This document shows positions 34,694 to 44,027 of a stretch of DNA of 64,000 nucleotides, one piece after another. Both the position numbers and the translations under genes were made by a program. Below the pieces are notes generated by a model that did not search any database, was not told the origin of the DNA, and was given only the letters and a program-made list of their open reading frames with translations. This DNA is from Peribacillus frigoritolerans_B (GTDB lineage Bacteria; Bacillota; Bacilli; Bacillales; DSM-1321): assembly GCF_044762665.1 (NCBI RefSeq), contig NZ_JBIWES010000001.1:310001-374000 (forward strand), in the 5' to 3' direction. Numbering within the stretch: the stretch's first letter is position 1; each line of letters starts with the position of its first letter.

Positions 34694-35293
34694 TTATTTT
34701 AAGTGATTTTCGTGAATGTTAAGGTTATCGAACAGGTCATTGGCATCCAAAATGATCATTTCCCTCGTATCGCCATCCCGAAGATTGTTATCAAGAGTCA
34801 TCGTCCTGAAATAGACACCTTCATCGGTGGTTACATATAGGGTACGGCCATTGGTAAGCGGTCCGATTTCCTTCTTCATTCTTTCTTTAACATCTTTTGC
34901 TTGGCTGTAGTCATCAAGCAGCAAGGCTACCAGCATTTCATCTTTCATGATGATTGTTCTGGCATCGATAACCGGCTCCACTTTATTGGCGACACCATTT
35001 ACTTTGTCGGCTAAAGAGCCTTCATAAGAATTATAATAAGATGATTTTGCCTTAAGCGGCTTACTTTCATGTCCATGGTAGTTACGGTCACTCTTACTGT
35101 ACGCATCATCTTTATTGTATAAACCTTGCACCATATTCTCATAATTGATGTTGCGTACCAATGCATCTTTTTCATGGTAACCTGTATCATTCGTGATATT
35201 TTCATTTTCCGCTGTATCATTATTAGCACATCCAACCAAACTGACGGCGGCCAATACCGTACATAGCGGCTGGGCCCATTTTATTTTCTGCAC
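34694..35293 (-). CDS. coxA: YhcN/YlaJ family sporulation lipoprotein, CoxA-like
   Basis: A lipoprotein of 199 residues, the same length as B. subtilis CoxA (spore cortex). The start is the GTG at 35293, placed 7 nt after GGGAGG; the signal VQKIKWAQPLCTVLAAVS ends in lipobox LVGC. The mature part has an Asn/Asp-rich tether and the YhcN/YlaJ domain (LADKVNGVANKVEPV, TDEGVYFRTMTLD). In B. subtilis coxA lies directly downstream of safA; here one gene is inserted between them. A longer in-frame N-terminus is open but would bury the lipobox. Confidence 0.78.
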   Translation of the reverse strand: MQKIKWAQPLCTVLAAVSLVGCANNDTAENENITNDTGYHEKDALVRNINYENMVQGLYNKDDAYSKSDRNYHGHESKPLKAKSSYYNSYEGSLADKVNGVANKVEPVIDARTIIMKDEMLVALLLDDYSQAKDVKERMKKEIGPLTNGRTLYVTTDEGVYFRTMTLDNNLRDGDTREMIILDANDLFDNLNIHENHLK

Positions 35294-35395
35294 CAATAAC
35301 CCTCCCATTGCAATAGAATGAGCTATATTCCGCTCATAATTAGCATGGGTGTCGAACGGGAAATGTACTCTGTAAGATACGGCCAAATACCCGTT

Positions 35396-36352
35396 TTAAT
35401 TCCTATTAAGGGAAGAAATCCTTTTCGCCAATTTTTCATTCATCTCCATCCGCTCCGAAAAACCTTCCACGGACATTTTCCAGACCGAATGAAGCTGGGA
35501 AGAACTTTTATTAAGACGATTCCATTCACGGAAAATATCGGTAGGATAAGTTAAAGCATATAAAAAGGCCAGGTCTGACTGATACCTTTGCAATTGCGGC
35601 ACTTCCCACAGCTCGTTGGCCGCATCTTCCAAATGTGGTGAAATTCGATTTGCATACTGTAAATAATCAATGCACCTCGGGGCATTTGCCATTAAGTCAA
35701 AATCGATTAAAGTCAAAGTGCCGTCCGCTCTGCGCAAGAAATTATGGTGGGCACAATCACCATGAATGATGACTTTCTTTTCCTTATCCCATAAAGACTG
35801 ATTTTTATCAAACCCCTCTAGCGACCATTCCCCCCATCTAATCCATTCCTTGATAATATCTTCGGAAACATATTGGCGAACATAAGAAAAATTCTTTTTA
35901 AAGAGTGATAAGCGTTCTTTCCACTTTTTAGATTGATTGAACACAGGCGCGTTAATGGAGAGATTTTCCGACACATCATGGAAGCTTTCCAGTAACTGAA
36001 CGCCTTCTAAGCGGTCCTTATGATTGGAAAATCTGAATTTTTTCTTACTCGGCGGAAAATAGTCCATACTGCCATACCATTTCCCTTTAAATTGAAAGGG
36101 CATTAAATTCTGATGAATATAATACGTTTGATGAAATCCCTTTTGTTTTAACAAAGAAGTCAATTCTCTTTGGCGATCCCATTTTTCAAAACTGTCGAAT
36201 CCTTTAAGAATCATTGAATGACCCTTTTCAAAAGTTATTAAATAGACACTGCTTTGAATATGGTGGACATTCTTTGGCTTACGATTTAAATAAGAGAGGA
36301 GACGAGTGTTAAAAACACTGTCTCCTTGATGATTAATAGTCATCGCTTTCAT
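35396..36352 (-). CDS. Aminoglycoside-phosphotransferase-fold protein, CotS/YutH-like spore-associated kinase homologue
   Basis: A 318-residue protein with the APH/choline-kinase fold. It shows a catalytic-loop motif VIIHGDCAHHNFL near residue 195-207 and a metal-binding LIDFDLM near 217-223, so the residues needed for phosphotransfer look present. The N-terminal lobe has SVYLITFEKGHSMILKGF with a candidate ATP-binding Lys. Relatives in Bacillus include coat proteins CotS, CotI and YutH. Its start lies 20 bp inside the 3' end of safA and coxA-like follows 100 bp later, so a spore-coat role is plausible. Substrate unknown. Confidence 0.75.
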   Translation of the reverse strand: MKAMTINHQGDSVFNTRLLSYLNRKPKNVHHIQSSVYLITFEKGHSMILKGFDSFEKWDRQRELTSLLKQKGFHQTYYIHQNLMPFQFKGKWYGSMDYFPPSKKKFRFSNHKDRLEGVQLLESFHDVSENLSINAPVFNQSKKWKERLSLFKKNFSYVRQYVSEDIIKEWIRWGEWSLEGFDKNQSLWDKEKKVIIHGDCAHHNFLRRADGTLTLIDFDLMANAPRCIDYLQYANRISPHLEDAANELWEVPQLQRYQSDLAFLYALTYPTDIFREWNRLNKSSSQLHSVWKMSVEGFSERMEMNEKLAKRISSLNRN

Positions 36353-38790
36353 CTACATATGTCGGGATCCCAAATGTTTCAGGCGCACGAACGCCCCCGA
36401 ATTGGCCTGGCTGGCCTCCCATTTGTCCAGGTAACATTGCTTCAGGTTGCCCCCCAAGCTGACCGCGCATCATGTCTGGCTGACCGCCAAATTGTCCCGG
36501 CATCACCCCTGGCTGACCTCCGTTTTGACTGCCCATCATCCACGGCTGACCTCCATTTTGACCGCCCATCATCCACGGCTGGCCACCGTTTTGACCGCCC
36601 ATCATCCACGGCTGGCCTCCGTTTTGACCGCCCATCATCCACGGCTGGCCACCGTTTTGACCGCCCATCATCTCTGGCTGACCACTGTTTTGACCGCCCA
36701 CCATGCCTGGCTGGCCTCCGTTTTGGCCGCCCATCATCATACCTGGCTGACCTCCATTTTGGCCGCCCATCATCATACCTGGCTGACCTCCGTTTTGGCC
36801 GCCCATCATCATACCTGGCTGACCTCCGTTTTGGCCGCCCATCATCCACGGTTGACCACCGTTTTGGCCGCCCATCATCCACGGTTGACCACCGTTTTGG
36901 CCGCCCATCACACCTGGCTGGCCTCCGTTTTGGCCGCCCATCATCATACCTGGCTGACCTCCGTTTTGGCCGCCCATCATCATACCTGGCTGGCCTCCGT
37001 TTTGACCGCCCNNNNNNNNNNNNNNNNNNNNNNNNNNNNNNNNNNNNNNNNNNNNNNNNNNNNNNNNNNNNNNNNNNNNNNNNNNNNNNNNNNNNNNNNN
37101 NNNNNNNNNNCATCATCATACCTGGCTGGCCTCCGTTTTGACCGCCCATCATCATACCTGGCTGGCCTCCGTTTTGGCCGCCCATCATCATACCTGGCTG
37201 GCCTCCATTTTGACCGCCCATCATCATACCTGGCTGACCTCCGTTTTGACCGCCCATCATCATACCTGGTTGGCCTCCGTTTTGGCCGCCCATCATCATA
37301 CCTGGCTGGCCTCCGTTTTGACCGCCCATCATCATACCTGGCTGGCCTCCGTTTTGGCCGCCCATCATCATACCTGGCTGGCCTCCGTTTTGGCCGCCCA
37401 TCATCATGAATCCTTCATCTTGTTGAGGCGATTCTACTGACTCATCATCAAATTGATATTGCATCTCCATTCCCATCTGGGACTCTTTAGGTGACATCCC
37501 TGGGACCTGTTGCTGTGATTGAACGGATTGATATTGGTGATAATCCGGATGGTGAAGTGCATTGGCATCCATCCCTTGGTTGCCCTGATACTGCCCCTTC
37601 ACTTCCGGCCCATAAGTTCCAAGTAGCCCCTTATTACAACCGCAATCTTCCTCTTCCTCACCGGCAGTCTGGGAAAAATGCTGAGGGAAGTTTTGATTGT
37701 ATGAAGGCGATTCGCCTGGTGACTCATAATCTTGTTGCATATATGAACCTGCTTGAGGTTGTTGATTCATCCCTCCATAATAATGGTGCGGAACCGGTGC
37801 GGAGGCTTGATATGGATAATATTGCTGGCTTGGTGCATACATGCTCGCCCCTTGGACAAATCCTTGATCCATCATTTGCATGTCAGGAGATTCTTCCCAA
37901 ATATCAGAGCTCTCTTCCATCATTTGATAATCATGCATTTCCGGAGCTGCCTGATACCCTTGAACGCCTTGGTAAGGGGCTTGCATGCCTTGCATGTGCA
38001 TATGCGCCCACGGTGGCGGTTGAATGCAATAACCGCTTCCAGGCAGGATAGGCGTTACTGGAATACAATCATCCTCCGGCTCATCATGAGCTGGCTGTAC
38101 AGCTGGCTTTTTCTTCTTCTTTTTAGTGACTGCAGGCTCTTCTTTTTTCTTTGGTAATGGTGGTGGTGCAGGAGGCTTTTGCACACTCATATTGGTCATG
38201 TTGACCATATAATAATTATTGACATCGATTTCCGGAATTACCGGCATCGGCACCGGCATTTCTTTTGGAACGACTTTTTGCTTTTCTTTAATGATAGGCT
38301 TTGGCTGAACGATCTGCTGCTCTTTTTTTGGTTGTTGAACGATTGGCTGCTCTTTTACAGGCTGTTGAAATTTTGGCTGTTCTTTTACTGGTTGTTGAAA
38401 TTTTGGCTGTTCTTTTACCGGCTGTTGAAATTTTGGCTGTTCTTTTACCGGCTGTTGAAATTTTGGCTGTTCTTTTACCGGCTGTTGAAATTTCGGCTGT
38501 TCTTTTACTGCCGGTTTTTGCATAATTTGCTGCTCTTTCATAGGTGCTGGCTGAGCCTGATATGGTTGAATTTGGGATTCTTTCATTCCCTGCTGAATAT
38601 TCACGTTCGGTTTACCCGTTTCTTTTATTACAGCTCCGGATGTCCCTGGTATTTTAATTTTCATTCCGGGCATCATCATGTCCGGGTTGCTCAATTGCGC
38701 GTTAACTTTTTTAAGTTCTTCAAAACTTACGCCGTATTTTTTGGCGAGTTTCCAAAGTGTATCGCCTTTTTGGACTATATGAATTTTCAC
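36333..38790 (-). CDS. safA: Spore coat morphogenetic protein SafA, interrupted by an assembly gap
   Basis: A spore-coat assembly protein that binds SpoVID and recruits inner coat proteins. The GTG start at 38790 has AGGAGGGG 8 nt upstream and gives an N-terminal LysM domain (KIHIVQKGDTLWKLAKKYGV, then NPDMMMPGMKIKIP), as in B. subtilis SafA. Next come five QPKFQQPVKE-type repeats, a proline/lysine-rich part, and at least 23 units of an 11-12 residue GGQNGGQPxMM(M) repeat, ending FGIPTYVDESDDY. A run of 99 N at 37012-37110 lies inside the repeats, and the reading frame differs on the two sides. A true gap length of 3n+2 restores it, so the gene is probably intact. It is far richer in repeats than the B. 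subtilis protein (inference from memory). Confidence 0.88.
36497..37410 (-). repeat. 33/36-bp tandem coding repeat in safA
   Basis: Units encode GGQNGGQPGMMM (36 bp) or an 11-residue form ending PWMM, PGVM or PEMM (33 bp). Eight uniform 36-bp units precede the gap in the direction of translation and about fifteen more varied units follow it. Units near the gap are nearly identical in DNA, which explains the failed assembly. Confidence 0.92.
37012..37110. other. Assembly gap (99 N) inside safA repeats
   Basis: The flanks read ...ATGATGATG on one side and G-GGCGGTCAA on the other in the coding direction. Filling with whole 36-bp units requires a true length of 36k-1, for example 71 or 107, so the 99 N are an estimate and not a measured length. 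Confidence 0.95.
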
Positions 38791-38822
38791 GCTGTTAACC
38801 CCTCCTGTGCATATGTCCATAT

Positions 38823-38851
38823 ATTCTATGAAGCAGTGGGTGAAATGCTAT
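38823..38851 (-). promoter_or_regulatory. Candidate sigma-E-type promoter of safA
   Basis: On the minus strand ATAGCAT (38845-38851) and CATAGAAT (38823-38830) are 14 bp apart, close to the sigma-E pattern, about 30 bp upstream of the safA start. The rest of the 38791-39169 spacer holds no gene that I can support. Confidence 0.4.
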
Positions 38852-39169
38852 TATTTTTATCATGAAAACTTATGCGTGAAAAATGACTTTTATGATTGGA
38901 TCAATGATTTAGGGACATGGAAGCTACTTTTTTGGAGAAGAAATAAATGATATGACTTCTTCAAAAAGGAAATTCAATTCCATTATTAGATATTGGCCCC
39001 ATGCATTCATTCCAAGAAAAGGAAGCAATGGTTTTTTAGTTAGGAAGCCATCATGGTCTGAAACGCTTCTTTCAAGCTTCTGTCTAAACTGAAGGAAATC
39101 CGGGTATAAGAAAGTAAATGCCTAAGGCTTTATTCAGGTACTTATCTTACATTCCTGGGGGGAATCATA

Positions 39170-40015
39170 ATGAAATGGAAAGGTAGACAGGCCAGCTCGA
39201 ACGTCGAGGACAAAAGAGGCATGACCGGAAAAAGCATGGCCGGAATCGGCGGAGGGGTCGGATTGGCAATTGTCTTGATCGTGACGCTCCTTGGCGGTAA
39301 TCCAAGTGATTTGCTAGGCAGCTTGAATTCTACTGAATCGAACAATGGCAGCTCTTATGTCGAAACTGATGAAGAAAAGGAACTTGCGCAGTTCGTATCT
39401 GTCGTCCTTGCAGAAACGGAGCAGGTCTGGACAGAAGAATTCCGTAAAAACGGACTGGAATATAAGGAACCTAAGCTTGTCCTTTATTCAGGTAGTGTCG
39501 AATCGGCATGCGGGATGGCAGCTTCTTCGGTAGGGCCATTTTATTGTCCTGGTGACATGAAACTATATATTGATCTCAGCTTTTATCAAGAGTTGAAGCA
39601 AGAATTCCAGGCACCCGGGGATTTCGCCATGGCTTATGTCATTGCCCACGAAGTAGGACATCATGTTCAAACACTTTTAGGGACAACGGAAAAGGAAATG
39701 CCAGATCGGTCAAAGGTCGGCGAAACTGAATATAATAGGTATTCTGTCCGTCTTGAATTACAGGCCGATTATTTGGCTGAAGTTTGGGCGCATCATGCCC
39801 AAGGAGAGAATTTGCTTGAAGAAGGCGATCTTGAGGAAGCCTTGAATGCAGCAAGTGGTGTGGGAGATGACCGTATCCAAAAAAAGGCACAGGGTTACGT
39901 GGTTCCAGACAGCTTCACGCACGGTACATCCGAACAGAGAAAACGGTGGTTCAATAAAGGATTTAAATCCGGTGATATAAATGAAGGCAATACATTTAAA
40001 ACGAATAGCCTATAA
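39170..40015 (+). CDS. YpfJ-like neutral zinc metalloprotease family protein
   Basis: A 281-residue membrane-anchored protein of the zinc_peptidase (YpfJ) family. A short cytoplasmic start with a KWKGRQASSNVEDKRG motif typical of the family leads into one helix (about 24-42). The outer domain has Cys114 and Cys126, the zinc motif HEVGHH at 160-165 and a downstream ELQADYLAEVWAH with the likely third ligand. GGGGGGAATCATA precedes the ATG. In B. subtilis safA and nadA are neighbours, so this gene is an insertion there. Protease activity is predicted from the motif only. Confidence 0.88.
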   Translation: MKWKGRQASSNVEDKRGMTGKSMAGIGGGVGLAIVLIVTLLGGNPSDLLGSLNSTESNNGSSYVETDEEKELAQFVSVVLAETEQVWTEEFRKNGLEYKEPKLVLYSGSVESACGMAASSVGPFYCPGDMKLYIDLSFYQELKQEFQAPGDFAMAYVIAHEVGHHVQTLLGTTEKEMPDRSKVGETEYNRYSVRLELQADYLAEVWAHHAQGENLLEEGDLEEALNAASGVGDDRIQKKAQGYVVPDSFTHGTSEQRKRWFNKGFKSGDINEGNTFKTNSL

Positions 40016-40043
40016 AGGTTCTTAAAACAGTAAAATTTGAACG

Positions 40044-40104
40044 TTGATTGGAACGTAGGGCACTCGCATTTCCGCAGGAGTCTCGTACCTTCCGTTCCTA
40101 TCAA
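40044..40104. repeat. Dispersed repeat, copy 2 (short form)
   Basis: A 61-bp internally deleted form of the repeat family: imperfect 12-bp terminal inverted repeats TTGATTGGAACG and CGTTCCTATCAA surround GTAGGGCACTCGC and TCTCGTACCTTC. The associated hairpin of copies 1 and 3 is missing. Confidence 0.75.
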
Positions 40105-40313
40105 CTGCAATCTTTGACATGAAAAACTGCAAGTAAACTCGCTTTTCTTCGAATTTGTCTTCAGTAAAAGGGGGACAAGCTCCCCAAAACCCTAAATAAA
40201 CAACGTTCCCGCTGATTTTAGCTATATAAAACAGAAAAAATACATGAGGATAACTACGTCTGGTTTTTAAAATCAAGGAAATAATCCCCGTGATAAATCG
40301 TGAAAAGGGATTC

Positions 40314-40372
40314 GGGATAAGACCATTTCAAACCCCATTAGGTCGACTAACTGGGTGTCTTACCCCTTTTTT
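40314..40372 (+). terminator. Terminator-like hairpin downstream of the YpfJ-like gene
   Basis: Arms GGGATAAGAC and GTCTTACCC enclose a 28-nt loop and are followed on the plus strand by a T6 run. It is 300 bp beyond the gene and close to the nadA end, so its assignment is uncertain. Between 40105 and 40313 I see nothing else. Confidence 0.5.
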
Positions 40373-40408
40373 CTTATGATCCAAAATCTTTTTTTGGAAA
40401 GCACTAAC

Positions 40409-41515
40409 TCAAACGCGTTCCAGCATTCTGTTTAAAGCCAGGATGGCATTATCCGCAATGCTCTTCTCCACTTTTATCGGATTGATGATTATACCTTCCT
40501 CAATGGATTCAAGCGCCCACAGCAGATGAGGCAGATCAATCCGGTTCATTGTAAGGCATGGACACATATTCGGATTTAGCGAGATGATGTTCTTGTCAGG
40601 ATTATTGGCGATAAGTCGCTTGACAAGGTTCATTTCCGTGCCGATTGCCCAGGAACTACCTGGTTCTGCTCTTTCGATCATATTTATGATGTACGATGTC
40701 GAACCCGCATAATCTGACAGGGCGACTACCTCACGGCGGCATTCGGGATGAACGATGATATTCATTTCAGGCTGCTCCGCTCTAAGCGTTTCAATATTCG
40801 CCGTAGTGAAATTTTCATGGACTGAACAATGTCCTTTCCAAAGAAGTACCTTCAGATCTTCCAGTTCCCCTTCATAGATCAATTCATCCTTATGCGGATC
40901 CCAAACAGCCATTTCATTCAATGGGATTCCAAGGTCAAAGGCTGTGTTCCTCCCAAGATGCTGATCGGGAAGAAAAAGGATTCTTTCTTTTTGCGAGAGG
41001 GCCCACGAGACCATCCCTTGTGCATTGGAAGAAGTCACCGTCGCCCCGCCATTTTTTCCTACAAAAGCTTTGATGGCCGCAGTGGAATTAACATAAGTCA
41101 GCGGAAGGATCGTATCACCAAATAAATCCTGAAGCTTTGACCACGCCCGTTCCGTTTGTTCAATATCCGCCATATCCGCCATGGAGCAGCCTGCACGCAT
41201 GTCAGGAAGGATAACCGTCTGCCCTTCTTCCGTCAAAATATCTGCTGTTTCAGCCATGAAATGCACGCCGCAAAACACGATATAATCCGCTTCGCGATTT
41301 TGCGCGGAAAGCTGAGCCAATTGAAGTGAATCCCCCGTTGAATCCGAAAATTGAATGACTTCCTCCCGTTGATAATGATGGCCGGGGATATAAAGACGGT
41401 TCCCCAGTCGTTTCTTGATGTCATGGACCCGACTCTCCATCTCTTCCTTTGTCATCGTTTTATACTTTTCAGGCAAAGTATTTCCTGCTGTTTTAGCCAT
41501 CTCCAATATGTTCAT
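40409..41515 (-). CDS. nadA: Quinolinate synthase NadA
   Basis: An iron-sulphur enzyme condensing iminoaspartate with dihydroxyacetone phosphate to quinolinate (368 residues, the longer Bacillus class). It contains PGHHYQREEVIQFSD, FCGVHFMAETADIL, MRAGCSMADMAD, HPECRREV and MCPCLTMNRIDL; cysteines in these segments are the cluster ligand candidates. The ATG overlaps the nadC stop by four bases (ATGA). It is the last gene of nadB-nadC-nadA. Confidence 0.97.
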   Translation of the reverse strand: MNILEMAKTAGNTLPEKYKTMTKEEMESRVHDIKKRLGNRLYIPGHHYQREEVIQFSDSTGDSLQLAQLSAQNREADYIVFCGVHFMAETADILTEEGQTVILPDMRAGCSMADMADIEQTERAWSKLQDLFGDTILPLTYVNSTAAIKAFVGKNGGATVTSSNAQGMVSWALSQKERILFLPDQHLGRNTAFDLGIPLNEMAVWDPHKDELIYEGELEDLKVLLWKGHCSVHENFTTANIETLRAEQPEMNIIVHPECRREVVALSDYAGSTSYIINMIERAEPGSSWAIGTEMNLVKRLIANNPDKNIISLNPNMCPCLTMNRIDLPHLLWALESIEEGIIINPIKVEKSIADNAILALNRMLERV

Positions 41516-42363
41516 TTCAATATCCCCTCACGTTCTTTGACCTTTGCGCTAATATCAAGTGCCCTGACACTGTGCGTCAAGCTGCCCAACGAAATATAAT
41601 CCACTCCTGTTTCCCGATATGAGGCTAGATTGTCTAAATGGATCCCTCCAGAAGCTTCAGTTATGATGTGGGCGGGAACCAATTTAATCAGTTGCTTGAT
41701 TTCTTCGGGGCTCCGGTTATCGAACATGATGATATCTGCACCGGCTTCCACTGCTTCAAGCACCTGTTGTGGTGATTCCGTTTCCACTTCCACTTTAGTG
41801 GTATGTCCCAGTTTGGATTTTACCGTTTGAACCGCTTTCGTTATCGACCCAGCGAAAGAAATATGGTTGTCCTTTATCATGACTGCATCATACAGACCAT
41901 TTCGGTGATTGTATGCCCCGCCGGAACGGACGGCATATTTTTCAAGCATCCGCAGTCCTGGTGTAGTTTTCCTCGTATCACAAGCTCTCGTCTTCGTCCC
42001 CGCTAAAATCATGGCAGCTTTATGAGCCTGTGTGGCAATGCCGGACATACGCTGCACTAAATTCAAAACAACACGTTCCCCTTTTAAAAGAGAGGCCATA
42101 TCACCGGTCATTTTTGCAAGCTGCTGTCCTTCTTCAAAAACTTCGCCTTCTTGAACAAAAACGAAAACTTCGATTTGCTCATCCAACAATGCAAATCCCG
42201 TCTTGATGACGTCCCCTCCACTAAAGACCCCGCCTTCTTTTGCGATGAATGTCAAAGTTCCTTGTTCACCTTGATCAAAAATCGTATCACTCGTTACATC
42301 GCATTCACCTATATCTTCCATTAAAAATTGTTGCAGCATCTGCTTAAGCTTCAATATATTCAT
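41512..42363 (-). CDS. nadC: Nicotinate-nucleotide pyrophosphorylase (carboxylating) NadC
   Basis: Quinolinate phosphoribosyltransferase, making nicotinate mononucleotide (283 residues). Motifs are NLVQRMSGIATQAH, TRKTTPGLRMLEKYAV, GGAYNHRNGLYDAVMIKDNH and ASGGIHLDNLASY. Its start lies 20 bp inside the nadB 3' end and its stop overlaps nadA, so the three genes form a tightly coupled operon. Confidence 0.97.
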   Translation of the reverse strand: MNILKLKQMLQQFLMEDIGECDVTSDTIFDQGEQGTLTFIAKEGGVFSGGDVIKTGFALLDEQIEVFVFVQEGEVFEEGQQLAKMTGDMASLLKGERVVLNLVQRMSGIATQAHKAAMILAGTKTRACDTRKTTPGLRMLEKYAVRSGGAYNHRNGLYDAVMIKDNHISFAGSITKAVQTVKSKLGHTTKVEVETESPQQVLEAVEAGADIIMFDNRSPEEIKQLIKLVPAHIITEASGGIHLDNLASYRETGVDYISLGSLTHSVRALDISAKVKEREGILK

Positions 42364-43924
42364 ATAGTCGTCTCCCTTGTCGGTTTTTCACATCCGTGCA
42401 AGCAAGGATAACCGAATTTTCAAGCCATTGGGTGTCATCTTCACTTGGATAGTCACTGCGGAAATGACCGCCCCTGCTTTCCGTCCTGGTCAATGCGGAT
42501 TCGGCAATCAGCCACGCCACGATTATGGCATTGATTTTCGTTATCTCTTGTTTCGATAATGCCGTTACTTCCATTTGCAGCAATTTTTCGATATTAAAAG
42601 TCTCAAGATAATCCTTCAGTCGAGTTAAACCCGCTTCATTTCGAACGATTCCCGCTTCTTTCATTAATTTTTCCTGCAATGTCGTGAAATCAGGTAAAAA
42701 GGAAATTTGGCTGGAACTCTTGGACTGGTCTTTTTCTTCCGGTATTGACCTTGCCGGCAATTTAGCAAGGAAACGTCCTAGCGTATTTCCAAAAACCAGT
42801 CCTTCGAGAAGGGAGTTGCTTGCCAAACGGTTTGCACCATGTACACCCGTGCATGCCACTTCACCAACTGCATACAAAGAAGGTACTGAGGTCTGCCCCG
42901 ATTCATCCACTTCAATCCCTCCCATTAGAAAATGGTTTCCAGGTGCAACCGGGATTTTCCCCAATTGAAGGTCCAGTCCGCTTTTTTCACATAATGAGGT
43001 CACTGTCGGAAAACGATTTTTAAAATCCTTAATCATCGAAATATCCAAAAATACCTTTTCACCGCGCTGTATATAAGAAAAAATCGTCTGTGCCACAATA
43101 TGCCTTGGAGCTAGATCCTTCAAGCTATGGACATCCTCCATGATTGGCTTTCCCATTTCCGTCACTAATCTCGCACCATCCCCGCGAACCGCTTCTGATA
43201 CCAGACCTTGAGCTTTGCCATTTACAAAAAGCAGGGTCGGATGGAACTGTATGAATTCCATGTCACGAACTTTTGCACCGGCCTTGAATGCAAGTGCGAT
43301 TCCATCACCTGAAACCGTTTGTGAATTTGAAGTGAAATGGTATAGGGAACCACAGCCGCCTGTTGCCAAAACCGTCTGTTCAGCATGATAGGTTACGAGT
43401 TCCCCTGCCTTATCAAGTGTTTTGACACCTATGCAAGAATCATCTTTCCCGATGATCAACTCCACTGCAGTAACATTCTCCATCACAGTAATCGATGATT
43501 TTTTCAAGCACCCTATAAGATGTTCCATGATGTACTTTCCGGTAGCATCCCCGTGACTATGGAGGATTCTTCGTTCACTGTGGGCGCCCTCCATGCCAAG
43601 CAATAGAGTTCCGTCATGATCATGGTCAAATCGCATACCCGATTCTATAAGTTCAGCTATAACCGAAGGTGCCTCTTCGACGAGTTTTTCCACTGCCTTC
43701 ACTTTGTTATATCTCTGACCGGCCGTCAGCGTATCTTTTTTATGTAGAGATACTCTGTCACGATCAGATATTGCAGCAGCAATCCCGCCCTGAGCTAAAT
43801 ATGAATTACCATGACGGATATTTGATTTTGTGATGAGTATCACATGCTTATGTTCACTTGCTTCCAATGCCGTTTTCAAGGCAGCAATCCCGCTGCCTAT
43901 CACGATGATTTCCGCTTTTACCAT
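42344..43924 (-). CDS. nadB: L-aspartate oxidase NadB
   Basis: The FAD enzyme that starts de novo NAD synthesis by oxidising aspartate to iminoaspartate (526 residues). The N-terminal dinucleotide motif is GSGIAALKTALEA, followed by SYLAQGGIAAA and the active-site regions ATGGCGSLYHFTSNS and EFIQFHPTLL; GEVACTGVHGANRLASNS closes the FAD site. GGAGGAATGAAATA precedes the ATG. The gene is divergent from nifS, and its promoter region holds a NiaR-type operator. Confidence 0.97.
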   Translation of the reverse strand: MVKAEIIVIGSGIAALKTALEASEHKHVILITKSNIRHGNSYLAQGGIAAAISDRDRVSLHKKDTLTAGQRYNKVKAVEKLVEEAPSVIAELIESGMRFDHDHDGTLLLGMEGAHSERRILHSHGDATGKYIMEHLIGCLKKSSITVMENVTAVELIIGKDDSCIGVKTLDKAGELVTYHAEQTVLATGGCGSLYHFTSNSQTVSGDGIALAFKAGAKVRDMEFIQFHPTLLFVNGKAQGLVSEAVRGDGARLVTEMGKPIMEDVHSLKDLAPRHIVAQTIFSYIQRGEKVFLDISMIKDFKNRFPTVTSLCEKSGLDLQLGKIPVAPGNHFLMGGIEVDESGQTSVPSLYAVGEVACTGVHGANRLASNSLLEGLVFGNTLGRFLAKLPARSIPEEKDQSKSSSQISFLPDFTTLQEKLMKEAGIVRNEAGLTRLKDYLETFNIEKLLQMEVTALSKQEITKINAIIVAWLIAESALTRTESRGGHFRSDYPSEDDTQWLENSVILACTDVKNRQGRRLYEYIEA

Positions 43925-43937
43925 TATTTCATTCCTC

Positions 43938-43992
43938 CTGTTTATGACAGGTGTCTTGACAACTATATTTACATATTATTAAACTATTATCA
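43938..43992. promoter_or_regulatory. NiaR (NadR/YrxA) operator and divergent nadB/nifS promoters
   Basis: The 103-bp divergent spacer contains TGACAGGTGTCTTGACAA at 43945-43962, which holds the ACAGGTGTCT core known for the nicotinate-sensing repressor NiaR. TTGACA within it (43956-43961) can be the -35 of nifS with TAAACT 18 bp later. On the minus strand TTGATA with a 17-bp spacer gives a weaker nadB promoter. The repressor gene is the second gene of the nifS unit. Binding is inferred. Confidence 0.7.
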
Positions 43993-44027
43993 AGAGTTTT
44001 TTAAGATTAAAGGATGGAAGTGATTTC

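Noticed and set aside
36442..36983. safA as a frameshifted pseudogene
   Set aside because: The frame change coincides with an N run of arbitrary length, and whole repeat units predict a gap length that restores the frame.
36326..37440. Long plus-strand frames opposite safA
   Set aside because: They are mirror readings of the GGQNGGQP repeat, have no starts or ribosome sites and are cut by the N gap.
38179..38865. Phe/Leu-rich plus-strand frame opposite the start of safA
   Set aside because: It is the complement of Gln/Lys-rich codons of safA and has no promoter or ribosome-site support.
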